Assembly: GCF_020539505.1 (NCBI RefSeq)
Contig: NZ_JACDXW010000002.1
Coordinates: 124,001 to 188,000, forward strand
Length of the DNA: 64,000 nucleotides
Reading direction: 5' to 3'
Source: Mesopusillimonas faecipullorum
GTDB lineage: Bacteria > Pseudomonadota > Gammaproteobacteria > Burkholderiales > Burkholderiaceae_B
Shown here piece after piece: positions 50,231 through 57,690 of the stretch. Below the pieces are notes generated by a model that made no database searches, had not been told where the DNA came from, and saw only the letters and a program-made list of their open reading frames with translations. The position numbers and the translations under genes were made by a program. How positions within the stretch are numbered: position 1 is the stretch's first letter; every line of letters starts with the position of its first letter.

Positions 50231-51484
50231 ATGGTTACGACAATTGTGATTTTTCTGCTGGTTTATGTGGCCATGGGGGTGGGGCATCTACCTGGTTTCA
50301 AACTAGATCGAACGGGGGCAGCGGCGGTAGGTGCCATGGCGTTAATGGCACTGGGCTATATTTCTCCGCAAGACGCCTGGAATGCCATCGACTACAAGAC
50401 TCTCGGGCTGCTTTTCGGTCTTATGGTGGTTTCTTCGGCTTTCGTGGTGGCCGGCTTTTATGACAAGGCGGCGCGATGGGTTGGTGGGCTGCGGGTTTCG
50501 CCGCCGTTATTACTTGGTATCTTGATCGTTGTGGGGGGAGGGCTGTCCGCAATTCTGACCAATGACGTGGTCGTCGTGGCCATGACACCAGTCCTGGTAT
50601 CCATTACCCTGACTCGGGGCTTGAACCCCATCCCTTTTTTGTTGGGGTTCTGCTTTGCCGCCAACGTCGGTGCGGCAGCGACCATTATTGGTAGCCCGCA
50701 GAACATGATCGCCGCTGAGGCATTAGAGCTGTCTTTTATGGGTTTCATGAAGGTGTCGGCTCTTCCCGCACTGCTTGGGCTGCCCCTGATTTGGTTGGTG
50801 TTGGCATTCATGTACCGGGGCAAGTGGCAGCAAGTGCCATCTCAGGGTGGTGGGGCTCAGGCGGGCAGTGCCGCACAAGCAGCCACGCCTGGCATTCCCT
50901 TTGATCGTGTCGAGACACTCAAGGCGGCAGTCGTCACGCTGGTTATGGTGGGCGCTTTCGTATTCAGCGACTGGCCGCATATGCTGATTGCCTTGGCTGG
51001 GGCTGCGATACTGCTGGTCAATCGTGGGATATCGTCCAAAAACATGCTTGAGCACGTAGACGGCGAGCTCTTGCTGTTGTTGATTGGCTTATTTATCGTG
51101 AATCAAGCCATGGCGGCGACCAACTTGCCTCAACACTTGTTGGCCGAGTTAAGCAGTATCGGCTTGCATCTTCAGGATCCGCTCTCTATGTTGGCCATCA
51201 TGGCGGTGCTGAGCGATCTGGTGGGTAATAATCCCGCCGTAATGTTGGTAGCCCCTTTTCTGCATGGCGCAGCTCATGCAGAAGCTTTGGGCGCGGCGAT
51301 AGCGCTTGGCTCTGGTTTTTCTTCAAACATAGTCATCTTCGGCAGTATTGCCGGCATCATCGTGGCCGAGCAAGGTCAGGCTCATGGCGTCAAGATCAGC
51401 TTTGCCGAGTTCACGCGAGCAGGTTTACCTGTCTCGCTGTTGTGCTTGTTACTGGCCGTGCTCTGGATTCTGTATCTCACCTAA
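50231..51484 (+). CDS. SLC13/ArsB-type ion transporter
   Basis: A 417-residue membrane protein with about 10-11 hydrophobic segments. It belongs to the ion-transporter superfamily (SLC13, ArsB, NhaD). Typical marks are the paired re-entrant regions: GGLSAILTNDVVVVAMTPVLV (given in part) and later SDLVGNNPAVMLVAPF, both with an N-D or N-N-P centre. A hydrophilic loop with Gly/Ala/Gln sits at about residue 200-220. The substrate could be an anion, arsenite or Na+/H+. The ATG at 50231 is preferred to the TTG at 50225. Confidence 0.82.
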   Translation: MVTTIVIFLLVYVAMGVGHLPGFKLDRTGAAAVGAMALMALGYISPQDAWNAIDYKTLGLLFGLMVVSSAFVVAGFYDKAARWVGGLRVSPPLLLGILIVVGGGLSAILTNDVVVVAMTPVLVSITLTRGLNPIPFLLGFCFAANVGAAATIIGSPQNMIAAEALELSFMGFMKVSALPALLGLPLIWLVLAFMYRGKWQQVPSQGGGAQAGSAAQAATPGIPFDRVETLKAAVVTLVMVGAFVFSDWPHMLIALAGAAILLVNRGISSKNMLEHVDGELLLLLIGLFIVNQAMAATNLPQHLLAELSSIGLHLQDPLSMLAIMAVLSDLVGNNPAVMLVAPFLHGAAHAEALGAAIALGSGFSSNIVIFGSIAGIIVAEQGQAHGVKISFAEFTRAGLPVSLLCLLLAVLWILYLT

Positions 51485-51607
51485 GCGTCTGCACAAATCA
51501 AGCGGTCCACCTTGCTGTGGGCCGTAGGGAGTTTTGTGCCCCACCGTATGAGTGAAAACGGGGGTGCACCTGCGTTGGCGACGGCTGAGCCCTGGCCTTA
51601 AAGCTTC
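51485..51607. other. Short gap between the permease and hipA
   Basis: The two genes are convergent. I see no T-run terminator and no tRNA-derived repeat that would mark an island edge here. Confidence 0.35.
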
Positions 51608-52990
51608 TCAGGCAGCCCTGTTCTGGCGACGGAGCAGCGATTCGACCAGCGGATGCGCCCTGAAGTGCGCGAGCAGTCGCTCTTTCTGGGCTACTGTTAG
51701 CGGGGATGCCTGGATCATCTTTGGCCAAGTCTGAACGGCGTCTGCCACGGTCTTGCGTACGACAGCCGCCGCGGGCTTCTCGGGGATGCCAAGCTGCGCG
51801 CAGAACTGCCGGATGACTTGTGGACCGATGCCAGGCTTTGCAGCCTTGCCCTGCAGGACATCCTTGGCGGACATCTTCGGCTTTGCTGTACCTGCGGGCA
51901 GAATATGTAATGCGTGCCCGATGCGGCTATGGTAGGCGGCGTACGCCACGATGTCATAGGCCGGTGGGAACCTGGGAGTGCGCCCATCCGGATACCAGAC
52001 CCCAATGTTCTTCAGATGCATGTCTGGATTGCCCAGCATCTCGTTGACCACAACGCGTCGCAGCAACTCATGCACAGCGGGCTCACCGAGCGAAGGGAAG
52101 GCCAGCATGACACCGGCGATGTCGAGGTAGCTTGCGCCGAGGTACTTCTGCTCGGGCTGCACGCCTAGCACCTGCGCGAAGTCTTCGCAATGCACGCGAC
52201 CTTGTGATTGAGGTGTGCGGTCGTAGCGTGTGACGGCGAGAAAATTCGTCTTGTTGTCTACATTGCCTAGATCATAGCCGTGCTCAAGCTCGAGCTTCTC
52301 CAGCGGTTCGAGGTAGGCTTCGGTCACCGTCACGCCGGCGGCGGCAGCCAGGCGCAGGGACAGAAGCTCCAGCTCGGGCAACAGGGGCTGACCGACCACG
52401 GGTAGCTTCGCAATGATGTGCGTGTCCCGCATTTTGGTGCGTCCTACATAGCGGCTGCCTTCCTTGATAACACCGACTTTCGGCTGCACACCGGACAGCG
52501 AAACTCCATCTTCCAGAGGTTCGGCGGTGACTGACATTTCGAGTGCATCGGCATCCTGTGTCACATAGTGTGCCAGTTCATTGCGCGTGAGTTCCAGCGG
52601 CAGTGCATATACGTTGCCGGGCAGATCACGCCCGCATGCCGCCAGCATCTCGAAGTGATCGTTGGGGTCGCAGCCCCGTTGAGCAGCAACGTGGTCCCGG
52701 AAGACTCCCTCTGGCAGGAGATTCTGGAAGAATGCCGGGAGCAACCAGCCATTGGCCGGACTGTAGGAACCGTTGAAAAGCGTCGACCCCACATCGGCCC
52801 AGAGCGCTTTCTGTGCCGCTGGGTCGCCCGCTAACATGGAGAGTGACAGCACCGGTGCATGGGCGAGGTTCGCAAACGCATCATCGGCGACGAAGCGGTT
52901 GATGACATGGACGTCGCCTAGCCTGTACTGGAACAGCACGCCGACGCGTTGCGCCTGGCCGATGAAAATGCCCAGGGCCTTGATGTTCAT
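51608..52990 (-). CDS. hipA: HipA-family serine/threonine kinase toxin
   Basis: A 460-residue HipA toxin. The N-terminal subdomain has GVLFQYRLGDVHVINRFVADDAF-like strands and NLLPEGVFRD. The core shows SLSGVQPKVGV (the G-x-Q-x-K region near residue 164) and the catalytic loop NPDMHLKNIGV (Asp and Asn of HipA kinases), followed by PAYDIVAY, the DFG-like position. Classic HipA phosphorylates glutamyl-tRNA synthetase; the target here is not known. Its ATG overlaps the antitoxin stop (ATGA), the hipB-hipA order. Confidence 0.9.
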   Translation of the reverse strand: MNIKALGIFIGQAQRVGVLFQYRLGDVHVINRFVADDAFANLAHAPVLSLSMLAGDPAAQKALWADVGSTLFNGSYSPANGWLLPAFFQNLLPEGVFRDHVAAQRGCDPNDHFEMLAACGRDLPGNVYALPLELTRNELAHYVTQDADALEMSVTAEPLEDGVSLSGVQPKVGVIKEGSRYVGRTKMRDTHIIAKLPVVGQPLLPELELLSLRLAAAAGVTVTEAYLEPLEKLELEHGYDLGNVDNKTNFLAVTRYDRTPQSQGRVHCEDFAQVLGVQPEQKYLGASYLDIAGVMLAFPSLGEPAVHELLRRVVVNEMLGNPDMHLKNIGVWYPDGRTPRFPPAYDIVAYAAYHSRIGHALHILPAGTAKPKMSAKDVLQGKAAKPGIGPQVIRQFCAQLGIPEKPAAAVVRKTVADAVQTWPKMIQASPLTVAQKERLLAHFRAHPLVESLLRRQNRAA

Positions 52991-53295
52991 TCGGTATCCT
53001 TTTCGAGCTTCTCGCGCGCCAACTGCACTACGGTTTTGACCGCAGGCGTCGTGGGCTCAGGGGTGGTGGATGCCACCAAGCCGGAAGCCGCGCCTTTGGG
53101 CACGATGGTCAATTCATACCCAAGCCGGTCGAGCACGGCCATAAGCGTCGTCACCTTGTAATCGGCTTGGCCACTGAGTACGCTGGTAAGTGTGCGCCGC
53201 GCGATGCCGGCGTGCGCACCGAGTTCACGCTGGGTGATGGATGTTGTCTTGAGGCGCTCGCGAAGGAAGGTCGCGATTTCTGAGAGTGTACGCAT
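52987..53295 (-). CDS. hipB: HipB-like HTH antitoxin
   Basis: A 102-residue XRE-type repressor: RTLSEIATFLRERLKTTSITQRELGAHAGIARRTLTSVLSG carries the helix-turn-helix (given here in part), then a Pro/Thr-rich tail (ASTTPEPTTP) that could bind HipA. It is expected to neutralise HipA and repress its own operon. ATG at 53295 is chosen because a full promoter and operators lie just before it; the frame is open further upstream. It overlaps hipA by four bases. Confidence 0.85.
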   Translation of the reverse strand: MRTLSEIATFLRERLKTTSITQRELGAHAGIARRTLTSVLSGQADYKVTTLMAVLDRLGYELTIVPKGAASGLVASTTPEPTTPAVKTVVQLAREKLEKDTE

Positions 53296-53301
53296 GAGCA
53301 G

Positions 53302-53313
53302 TAAAGTAGGATT
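53302..53313. promoter_or_regulatory. hipBA operator half-site (third copy)
   Basis: TAAAGTAGGATT at 53302-53313, between the -10 and the hipB start, repeats the AAAGTAGG core of the upstream inverted repeat. Confidence 0.55.
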
Positions 53314-53323
53314 TATTTTATAA

Positions 53324-53352
53324 ATCATATTTTATTGCTCAACTTTGGTCAA
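53324..53352 (-). promoter_or_regulatory. hipBA promoter
   Basis: On the minus strand, TTGACC (53347-53352), a 17-base spacer and TATGAT (53324-53329), with a start expected about 20-25 bases before the hipB ATG. It is near-consensus and flanked on both sides by AAAGTAGG repeats. Confidence 0.75.
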
Positions 53353-53359
53353 TAAAAAA

Positions 53360-53404
53360 GCGCAACAAAGTAGGGAGTATTTAAAAAATCCTACTTTATT
53401 GCGC
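53360..53404. promoter_or_regulatory. hipBA operator: near-perfect 15-bp inverted repeat
   Basis: GCGCAACAAAGTAGG (53360-53374) and CCTACTTTATTGCGC (53390-53404) match at 14 of 15 positions, with a 15-base spacer. It lies just upstream of the hipBA -35 and 17 bases from the 3' end of the initiator tRNA gene. A HipB dimer is the likely ligand. Confidence 0.7.
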
Positions 53405-53421
53405 TAATCAGTATATAAATC

Positions 53422-53498
<77 letters not shown>

Positions 53499-53519
53499 TC
53501 TGAGGGATGAGAGTTTACC

Positions 53520-53591
53520 CTAAAACGAATGTTTGTTTGTATGGTCGGCAGCTTTGTAATCTGCTTCGGTGCGGATTGGGCAGATCTCCAT
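53520..53591 (-). pseudogene. HigA-type antitoxin, N-terminal remnant
   Basis: ATG at 53591 opens MEICPIRTEADYKAAD, the typical start of HigA antitoxins, but after about 16 residues it changes to unrelated sequence and stops at 53520-53522. It lies four bases after the HigB-like stop, the normal higBA spacing, and ends 22 bases from the tRNA-fMet 5' end. Confidence 0.6.
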
Positions 53592-53594
53592 GAC

Positions 53595-53699
53595 TCACTC
53601 CATTTCTACGGTTTCGGCGTCGAACTTGTCGTACTCAGCGTGAGTGCCAATGAATTTGACGTAGACGATGCCTAATTTGTAGGCGATTGTGGAGATATG
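53595..53699 (-). pseudogene. HigB-type toxin, C-terminal remnant
   Basis: Thirty-four codons ending at 53595 encode YKLGIVYVKFIGTHAEYDKF, the conserved end of HigB mRNA-interferase toxins (an FIGTHAEYDK-type motif). Upstream of 53699 the homology stops and a different toxin-antitoxin fragment begins on the other strand. The N-terminal two thirds of the toxin are gone. Confidence 0.6.
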
Positions 53700-53701
53700 T
53701 G

Positions 53702-53794
53702 ATGGCGACGACAAAACGTAACAGCCGAATTCTGGACGAGATGCACGAGATGGCGCGTGGACTTCATAGCGCCGGCCTGATCAGCATACTATAG
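53702..53794 (+). pseudogene. Second HTH-antitoxin N-terminal remnant
   Basis: A 30-codon frame (MATTKRNSRILDEMHEMARG, then LHSAGLISIL) resembles the start of XRE-type antitoxins whose N-terminus reads like ILexxHExAxxLHxAGLI before the helix-turn-helix. It is cut by a stop at 53792. It points away from the higBA remnant and abuts it, so two different loci have been joined here. Confidence 0.5.
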
Positions 53795-53891
53795 TCAATC
53801 GCCGATTTGCGGAACGAAGCCATTTGGAATGGTGTGATTAACCGAGTTTAGTGAATGACTAGATCCCCCGATTACGGGGTAGAGCCCTGGA

Positions 53892-53910
53892 TATTAGACA
53901 GTGTCTAATA
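53892..53910. repeat. 19-base perfect palindrome
   Basis: TATTAGACAGTGTCTAATA, with a single central base, lies between the two tRNA genes, about 100 bases beyond the second antitoxin remnant. It looks like a repressor operator, possibly left from a lost toxin-antitoxin promoter. Confidence 0.5.
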
Positions 53911-53930
53911 CTCGGCCCCGCAACGCAAAA

Positions 53931-53952
53931 CGCCAGCCCTGTGTGGCTGGCG
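53931..53952 (-). terminator. Intrinsic terminator of the CAU tRNA
   Basis: CGCCAGCC/GGCTGGCG (53931-53938 and 53945-53952) followed on the minus strand by TTTT, 28 bases downstream of the tRNA 3' end. Confidence 0.65.
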
Positions 53953-53979
53953 TATCTATATGATTCTAATGGAAATTCT

Positions 53980-54058
<79 letters not shown>

Positions 54059-54186
54059 ACTGGTACAACCAAGCCCTATATTATTACACAAAAAACAGTG
54101 AATGCTAGATTCCCTTGCTTGCAAGGCTGGCTTCGGTTAAAAGCTATGAGTCGGCGGCAGTGAGTCGCCTTGAGAGGGAATGCATA

Positions 54187-55032
54187 ATGAAGAGAATCGT
54201 ACGCCAACTTTCGCTGGCTCTGGTCGCGTTTGCGGGCCTGACGGCGTGTGCCGGCACCGGCCAAGCGCCGGATGGGTCTTCCAGTTCAACTTCGAATTCG
54301 GCGTCAGGTTCCAGCATGCAAAGCTCCGCTCAAGCGCTTACGGCTTATCACTGGGCATTGATGGATGCCCAAAATGCGCAAGGCCAGTCGCAGCCCGGTT
54401 GGCTGGAAAGCGGTGGCGGGCCGGCCAGTCTGCGGTTTCAGGACGGCAGCGTACTGGTCAGCGGTTTATGCAACAGCATGAGTGGGCGTTATGTCTTGCA
54501 AGGCCAAAACATCCAGATCTCGCATCTTGTCGGCACCATGAAAATGTGTGCCAACCAAACCCTTATGCGTTATGAGCAGCAGTTTGGCCTGCGTTTGCCT
54601 CAGGCTCGAAGCTGGTCTATTACGTCCGGCAGCCAAACTATTCTGACGCTGGTTTTCCAAGATGGCGCTCGTTGGGTCTTGCAAGGAGAGCCCACGCATG
54701 AGGCCATGTACGGCGGCCCAGGCGAAACCGTGTTCCTGGAGGTAGACGCGCAGCGTCAGGCTTGCAGTCATCCGCTCATGCCGGGGCACCAGTGCTTGCG
54801 TGTGCGTGAAATTGTTTATGATGCCTCCGGCATCAAGCAGCAGGCCGGGCAATGGCAGCTGTTCTACGGCGAGATCGAAAACTATCAGCATCAGCCGGGC
54901 GTACGCAATGTGCTGCGCTTGAAGCGTTACACGCGTCAGCAGGTGCCGGCAGATGCCTCGCAGTATGTATATGTACTCGACATGATCGTGGAAAGCGAAA
55001 CCATGTCCGACTCCTCCAGGAGGAAGCCTTGA
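54187..55032 (+). CDS. META/HslJ- and DUF4377-domain lipoprotein
   Basis: A 281-residue lipoprotein with signal peptide and lipobox (LTACAG), then a Ser-rich linker (SSSSTSNSASGSS). A META domain follows (about residues 53-165, with LRFQDGSVLVSGLCNSMSG and GTMKMCANQ, the two Cys of HslJ-type folds). A DUF4377 domain (about 175-270) has HPLMPGHQCLRVREI and WQLFYGEIENYQHQPG. META proteins are linked to envelope stress and aminoglycoside or novobiocin tolerance in some bacteria. The stop overlaps a small gene. Confidence 0.82.
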   Translation: MKRIVRQLSLALVAFAGLTACAGTGQAPDGSSSSTSNSASGSSMQSSAQALTAYHWALMDAQNAQGQSQPGWLESGGGPASLRFQDGSVLVSGLCNSMSGRYVLQGQNIQISHLVGTMKMCANQTLMRYEQQFGLRLPQARSWSITSGSQTILTLVFQDGARWVLQGEPTHEAMYGGPGETVFLEVDAQRQACSHPLMPGHQCLRVREIVYDASGIKQQAGQWQLFYGEIENYQHQPGVRNVLRLKRYTRQQVPADASQYVYVLDMIVESETMSDSSRRKP

Positions 55033-55217
55033 ATCGATTGCTGCAGCAGGCTCGTCAAACGAATCAGCGTCGGATGACGTATTTCTATCTGTCGCCCACT
55101 GAAGACGACTATCTCAGTGCGCGTATGCTGGCTCGCCAAATGAGCCTGAATCTGTCTCACGCGAAAACGGTGCGTTCCGAGGAACCTTACGACGACGAGC
55201 TTGACGCCGACGAATAA
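55029..55217 (+). CDS. Small coupled protein of unknown function
   Basis: A 62-residue frame with a TTG start at 55029 overlapping the preceding stop (TTGA) and a perfect AGGAGG at 55018-55023, five bases upstream. The sequence (MNRLLQQARQTNQRRMTYFY, then LSPTEDDYLSARMLARQM) is soluble, Gln/Arg-rich at first and acidic at the end (EEPYDDELDADE). I recognise no family. The strong ribosome-binding site and overlap argue that it is translated with the META lipoprotein. Confidence 0.6.
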   Translation: MNRLLQQARQTNQRRMTYFYLSPTEDDYLSARMLARQMSLNLSHAKTVRSEEPYDDELDADE

Positions 55218-55230
55218 GGGCTAGCTATTC

Positions 55231-55268
55231 AACAAGCCAGGTGTTCAGGGTGTGGCGCCTGGTTTGTT
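55231..55268. terminator. Hairpin between the small gene and the phospholipase gene
   Basis: AACAAGCCAGG (55231-55241) pairs with CCTGGTTTGTT (55258-55268) with one G-U. It overlaps the C-terminal codons of the minus-strand gene. The T-rich end suggests weak termination on the plus strand. Confidence 0.4.
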
Positions 55269-56771
55269 GCGTGTAGGGCGCCGGCGCCAGGGGTGCCAGT
55301 TACGTATCTGACGCCAGCGTTTGCTTAAGCCGCGTTCGCTCAGGGGTTCAAAGAAACCGTCTGCGTTTTCTGGATCCAGCAGTTCGTTGCCGGCGATGAA
55401 AGTTTCCAGCGCTGAAGGTTCCAACAAATCTAGAAGCTCGAGTGTCTTGCCGGGGCGGCGCACAGCGTCGATGGCCGCTCGTAATGAACCCTCATGCTCG
55501 AATGCCTGGGCAAAGGTTTCGGGGCTGACGTTCATGTGTTCAGCCAGCAGTCGGGTGCGCAGCCTGCCGATGATGGCTGGAGTGTGGTGGTTCTTAGGCA
55601 AGGCCGCATCGATGATGACGTCGCACTCGCTGTCCAGGCCTAGAGAGCGATTGTTTAGGTTGGATGAGCCTATGCGCAGTAGGCGGTCATCGACGATCAT
55701 GACCTTGGCGTGAACGTAGATGTCACGGCCTTGCTCGGTGACGGGCACATAGATACGAAAGCGTTTGTCGGGATCATGTTTGCCTATTTTGCGTGCCAGT
55801 TGCACGCGGGCAGCATCCATGGCTTTTTGTTCCAGCCAGCCCTCGGCGCTGCGCGGCATGACGAGAATGATCTCGGGCGGAGAGGGCGCTTGAAGGCGAT
55901 TGGCTATTGCTGCGGCCACCTTGGGCGAAGTGAAGTACTGGTTCTCTATGTAGATGAAGCGCTGCGCGGCGGCAATCATGTCCAGGTATAAGGCTTCAAT
56001 CTCGCGCACTTCTTCGTGCTCGCCATAGGCGGCTTGTGTGCGTGCAATACCGACCTCCACATCCTTGAAATGAACCTCTAGTTCTTCAGGCCAAAGTTCG
56101 TGGGTTGCAGGAGCCAGGGGGGACAAGTGACGCGAAGTCGCGCGATACCAACGGTCTTCGCCTAAATCGCCCAAGGCAGCCGCTACCGGACCGCTTAACA
56201 TCATAGTGACGTCATGCCACGGCTGATAGGGCTTGCCATCAGGCATGACGCGTCTGGGCTCGTTGTCCAGGTGTTCGCTGGTATCCCAGCGGGCGGAAGA
56301 CATGTCTATGCCACCGCAAAAAGCCAGACGATCATCAAGCACCAGAATTTTTTGATGGTGGCTACAGCCAGGAGGATGCGCGCTGTCAAAGCAGAACTCT
56401 ATGGCTCGGGTGATTTGCCAGCGCCACAGCATCCAAAGCACGGTGGGGTTGAGGAGCCTGGTCCACATGCCAAAGCTCCATTTAAGGATATCTATGCGGC
56501 GATGCGGGTCGTCTTTGGCCAACCTCAGAAAGAACTCGCCCAGAGACTGCCCGGCTTTGCCGGCGCTGGGTTCGAGTTGAATACGAGTGTCGAAATCCCA
56601 GCCTATGACCAGAATGCGTTGTTTGGCGGCCTTCATGGCCAGGCGGGCATAGTGGAAGTAGTCGGCTGCGTCTACGACGGGCGTGGCACAGTCGCATTGA
56701 GTGATTTGCCAACAATTGCGCCCGACTTGCAGGACGGGCCGCAAAGCCGAAGCGGCGGAGGGTGGCGTCAT
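55245..56771 (-). CDS. Phospholipase D / cardiolipin-synthase-like phosphodiesterase
   Basis: A 508-residue protein with two HKD motifs: HHQKILVLDDRLAFCGGID (about residue 138) and VHAKVMIVDDRLLRIGSSNLNNRS, split here as the second site near residue 361. Between them are the IENQYFTS block and a linker typical of PLD transferases. No signal peptide is seen; one weakly hydrophobic stretch occurs near WSFGMWTRLLNPTVLWMLW. It may transfer phosphatidyl groups or hydrolyse phospholipids. ATG at 56771 is preferred to the longer frame from 56870. Confidence 0.88.
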   Translation of the reverse strand: MTPPSAASALRPVLQVGRNCWQITQCDCATPVVDAADYFHYARLAMKAAKQRILVIGWDFDTRIQLEPSAGKAGQSLGEFFLRLAKDDPHRRIDILKWSFGMWTRLLNPTVLWMLWRWQITRAIEFCFDSAHPPGCSHHQKILVLDDRLAFCGGIDMSSARWDTSEHLDNEPRRVMPDGKPYQPWHDVTMMLSGPVAAALGDLGEDRWYRATSRHLSPLAPATHELWPEELEVHFKDVEVGIARTQAAYGEHEEVREIEALYLDMIAAAQRFIYIENQYFTSPKVAAAIANRLQAPSPPEIILVMPRSAEGWLEQKAMDAARVQLARKIGKHDPDKRFRIYVPVTEQGRDIYVHAKVMIVDDRLLRIGSSNLNNRSLGLDSECDVIIDAALPKNHHTPAIIGRLRTRLLAEHMNVSPETFAQAFEHEGSLRAAIDAVRRPGKTLELLDLLEPSALETFIAGNELLDPENADGFFEPLSERGLSKRWRQIRNWHPWRRRPTRNKPGATP

Positions 56772-57005
56772 GATGGGGTTTATGTTGCTAGGCAAAAAAT
56801 GGCCAACGTTAGTACGCACCGGCGTGTCAGCTTGCGACCGCGTGCGCGACACTGCTGCTTTACCGCGCAAGCATAGCCTAAATGCCCTGGTGGGGGTGAG
56901 CCCAACGCAGCAATGCGGCTTGCGCTAAACTTTTGCGTCTTTATCCGTGAAACGCAGCTGACTTGCATCAGGCAAGTTGCCGCACCGGAACTGTCCTGGG
57001 CACTT

Positions 57006-57581
57006 ATGCTTGAAGCTTTCTTTGTATCCACCGGTATTGTCGCGCTAGGCGAAATGGGCGATAAAACGCAGTTGCTGGCTGTCGTGCTGGCCGCTACCTT
57101 TCGTCGCCCCTGGCCCATCGTAGCCGGTATTTTTGTGGCTACGCTGGCCAATCATGCATTGGCAGGGGCCGTAGGCGGGTGGGTGGCCTATATGCTGGGG
57201 CCCGATGTCTTGCGTTGGGTGATAGGCCTGTCCTTCCTGGCCATGGCCGTATGGGTGATGATTCCAGACAAACTGGATGACGACGATGCGTCGGGCATGC
57301 GTCGCTGGGGGGTATTTGGCACCACCGTCATTGCCTTCTTTTTGGCCGAAATGGGCGATAAAACACAGATTGCCACGGTGGCATTGGCGGCGCGTTACCC
57401 AGACGTCATACAGGTCGTGCTGGGCACCACGCTGGGCATGATGCTGGCCAATGTGCCTGCGGTGTTTCTGGGTGACAAGATCGCCGCCAAGGTGTCCATG
57501 AAATGGGTGCACGGCCTGGCAGCGCTGATTTTCCTTGTGCTGGGTGTGCTCACCTTGTTCAACGTAGGCCATTTTTTCTAG
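57006..57581 (+). CDS. GDT1/TMEM165 (UPF0016) family cation transporter
   Basis: A 191-residue membrane protein with six helices in two repeats, each holding the family signature E-x-G-D-K-T: ALGEMGDKTQ (about residues 13-22) and FLAEMGDKTQ (about 119-128). Relatives export Mn2+ or exchange Ca2+/Mn2+ for protons. A charged loop (PDKLDDDDASGMRR) links the halves. The ATG at 57006 fits; the open frame before it lacks homology. No clear yybP-ykoY manganese riboswitch was found in front. Confidence 0.9.
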   Translation: MLEAFFVSTGIVALGEMGDKTQLLAVVLAATFRRPWPIVAGIFVATLANHALAGAVGGWVAYMLGPDVLRWVIGLSFLAMAVWVMIPDKLDDDDASGMRRWGVFGTTVIAFFLAEMGDKTQIATVALAARYPDVIQVVLGTTLGMMLANVPAVFLGDKIAAKVSMKWVHGLAALIFLVLGVLTLFNVGHFF

Positions 57582-57690
57582 CCAAAAGCTTGGGGCGCTG
57601 TGCCTGGGGCAAAGCGCTATGCCATCAAATTGTCATACTGTCAGGGCATGATGCGCCCACGAAAACTTTATCGTGGGAAGTCATCTGATC

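Noticed and set aside
50060-50287. 75-codon minus-strand frame upstream of the permease
   Set aside because: It overlaps the permease start and has no ribosome-binding site or recognisable sequence.
56885-57005. Manganese (yybP-ykoY) riboswitch before the GDT1-family transporter
   Set aside because: The expected conserved core elements are not visible in the 120-base leader.
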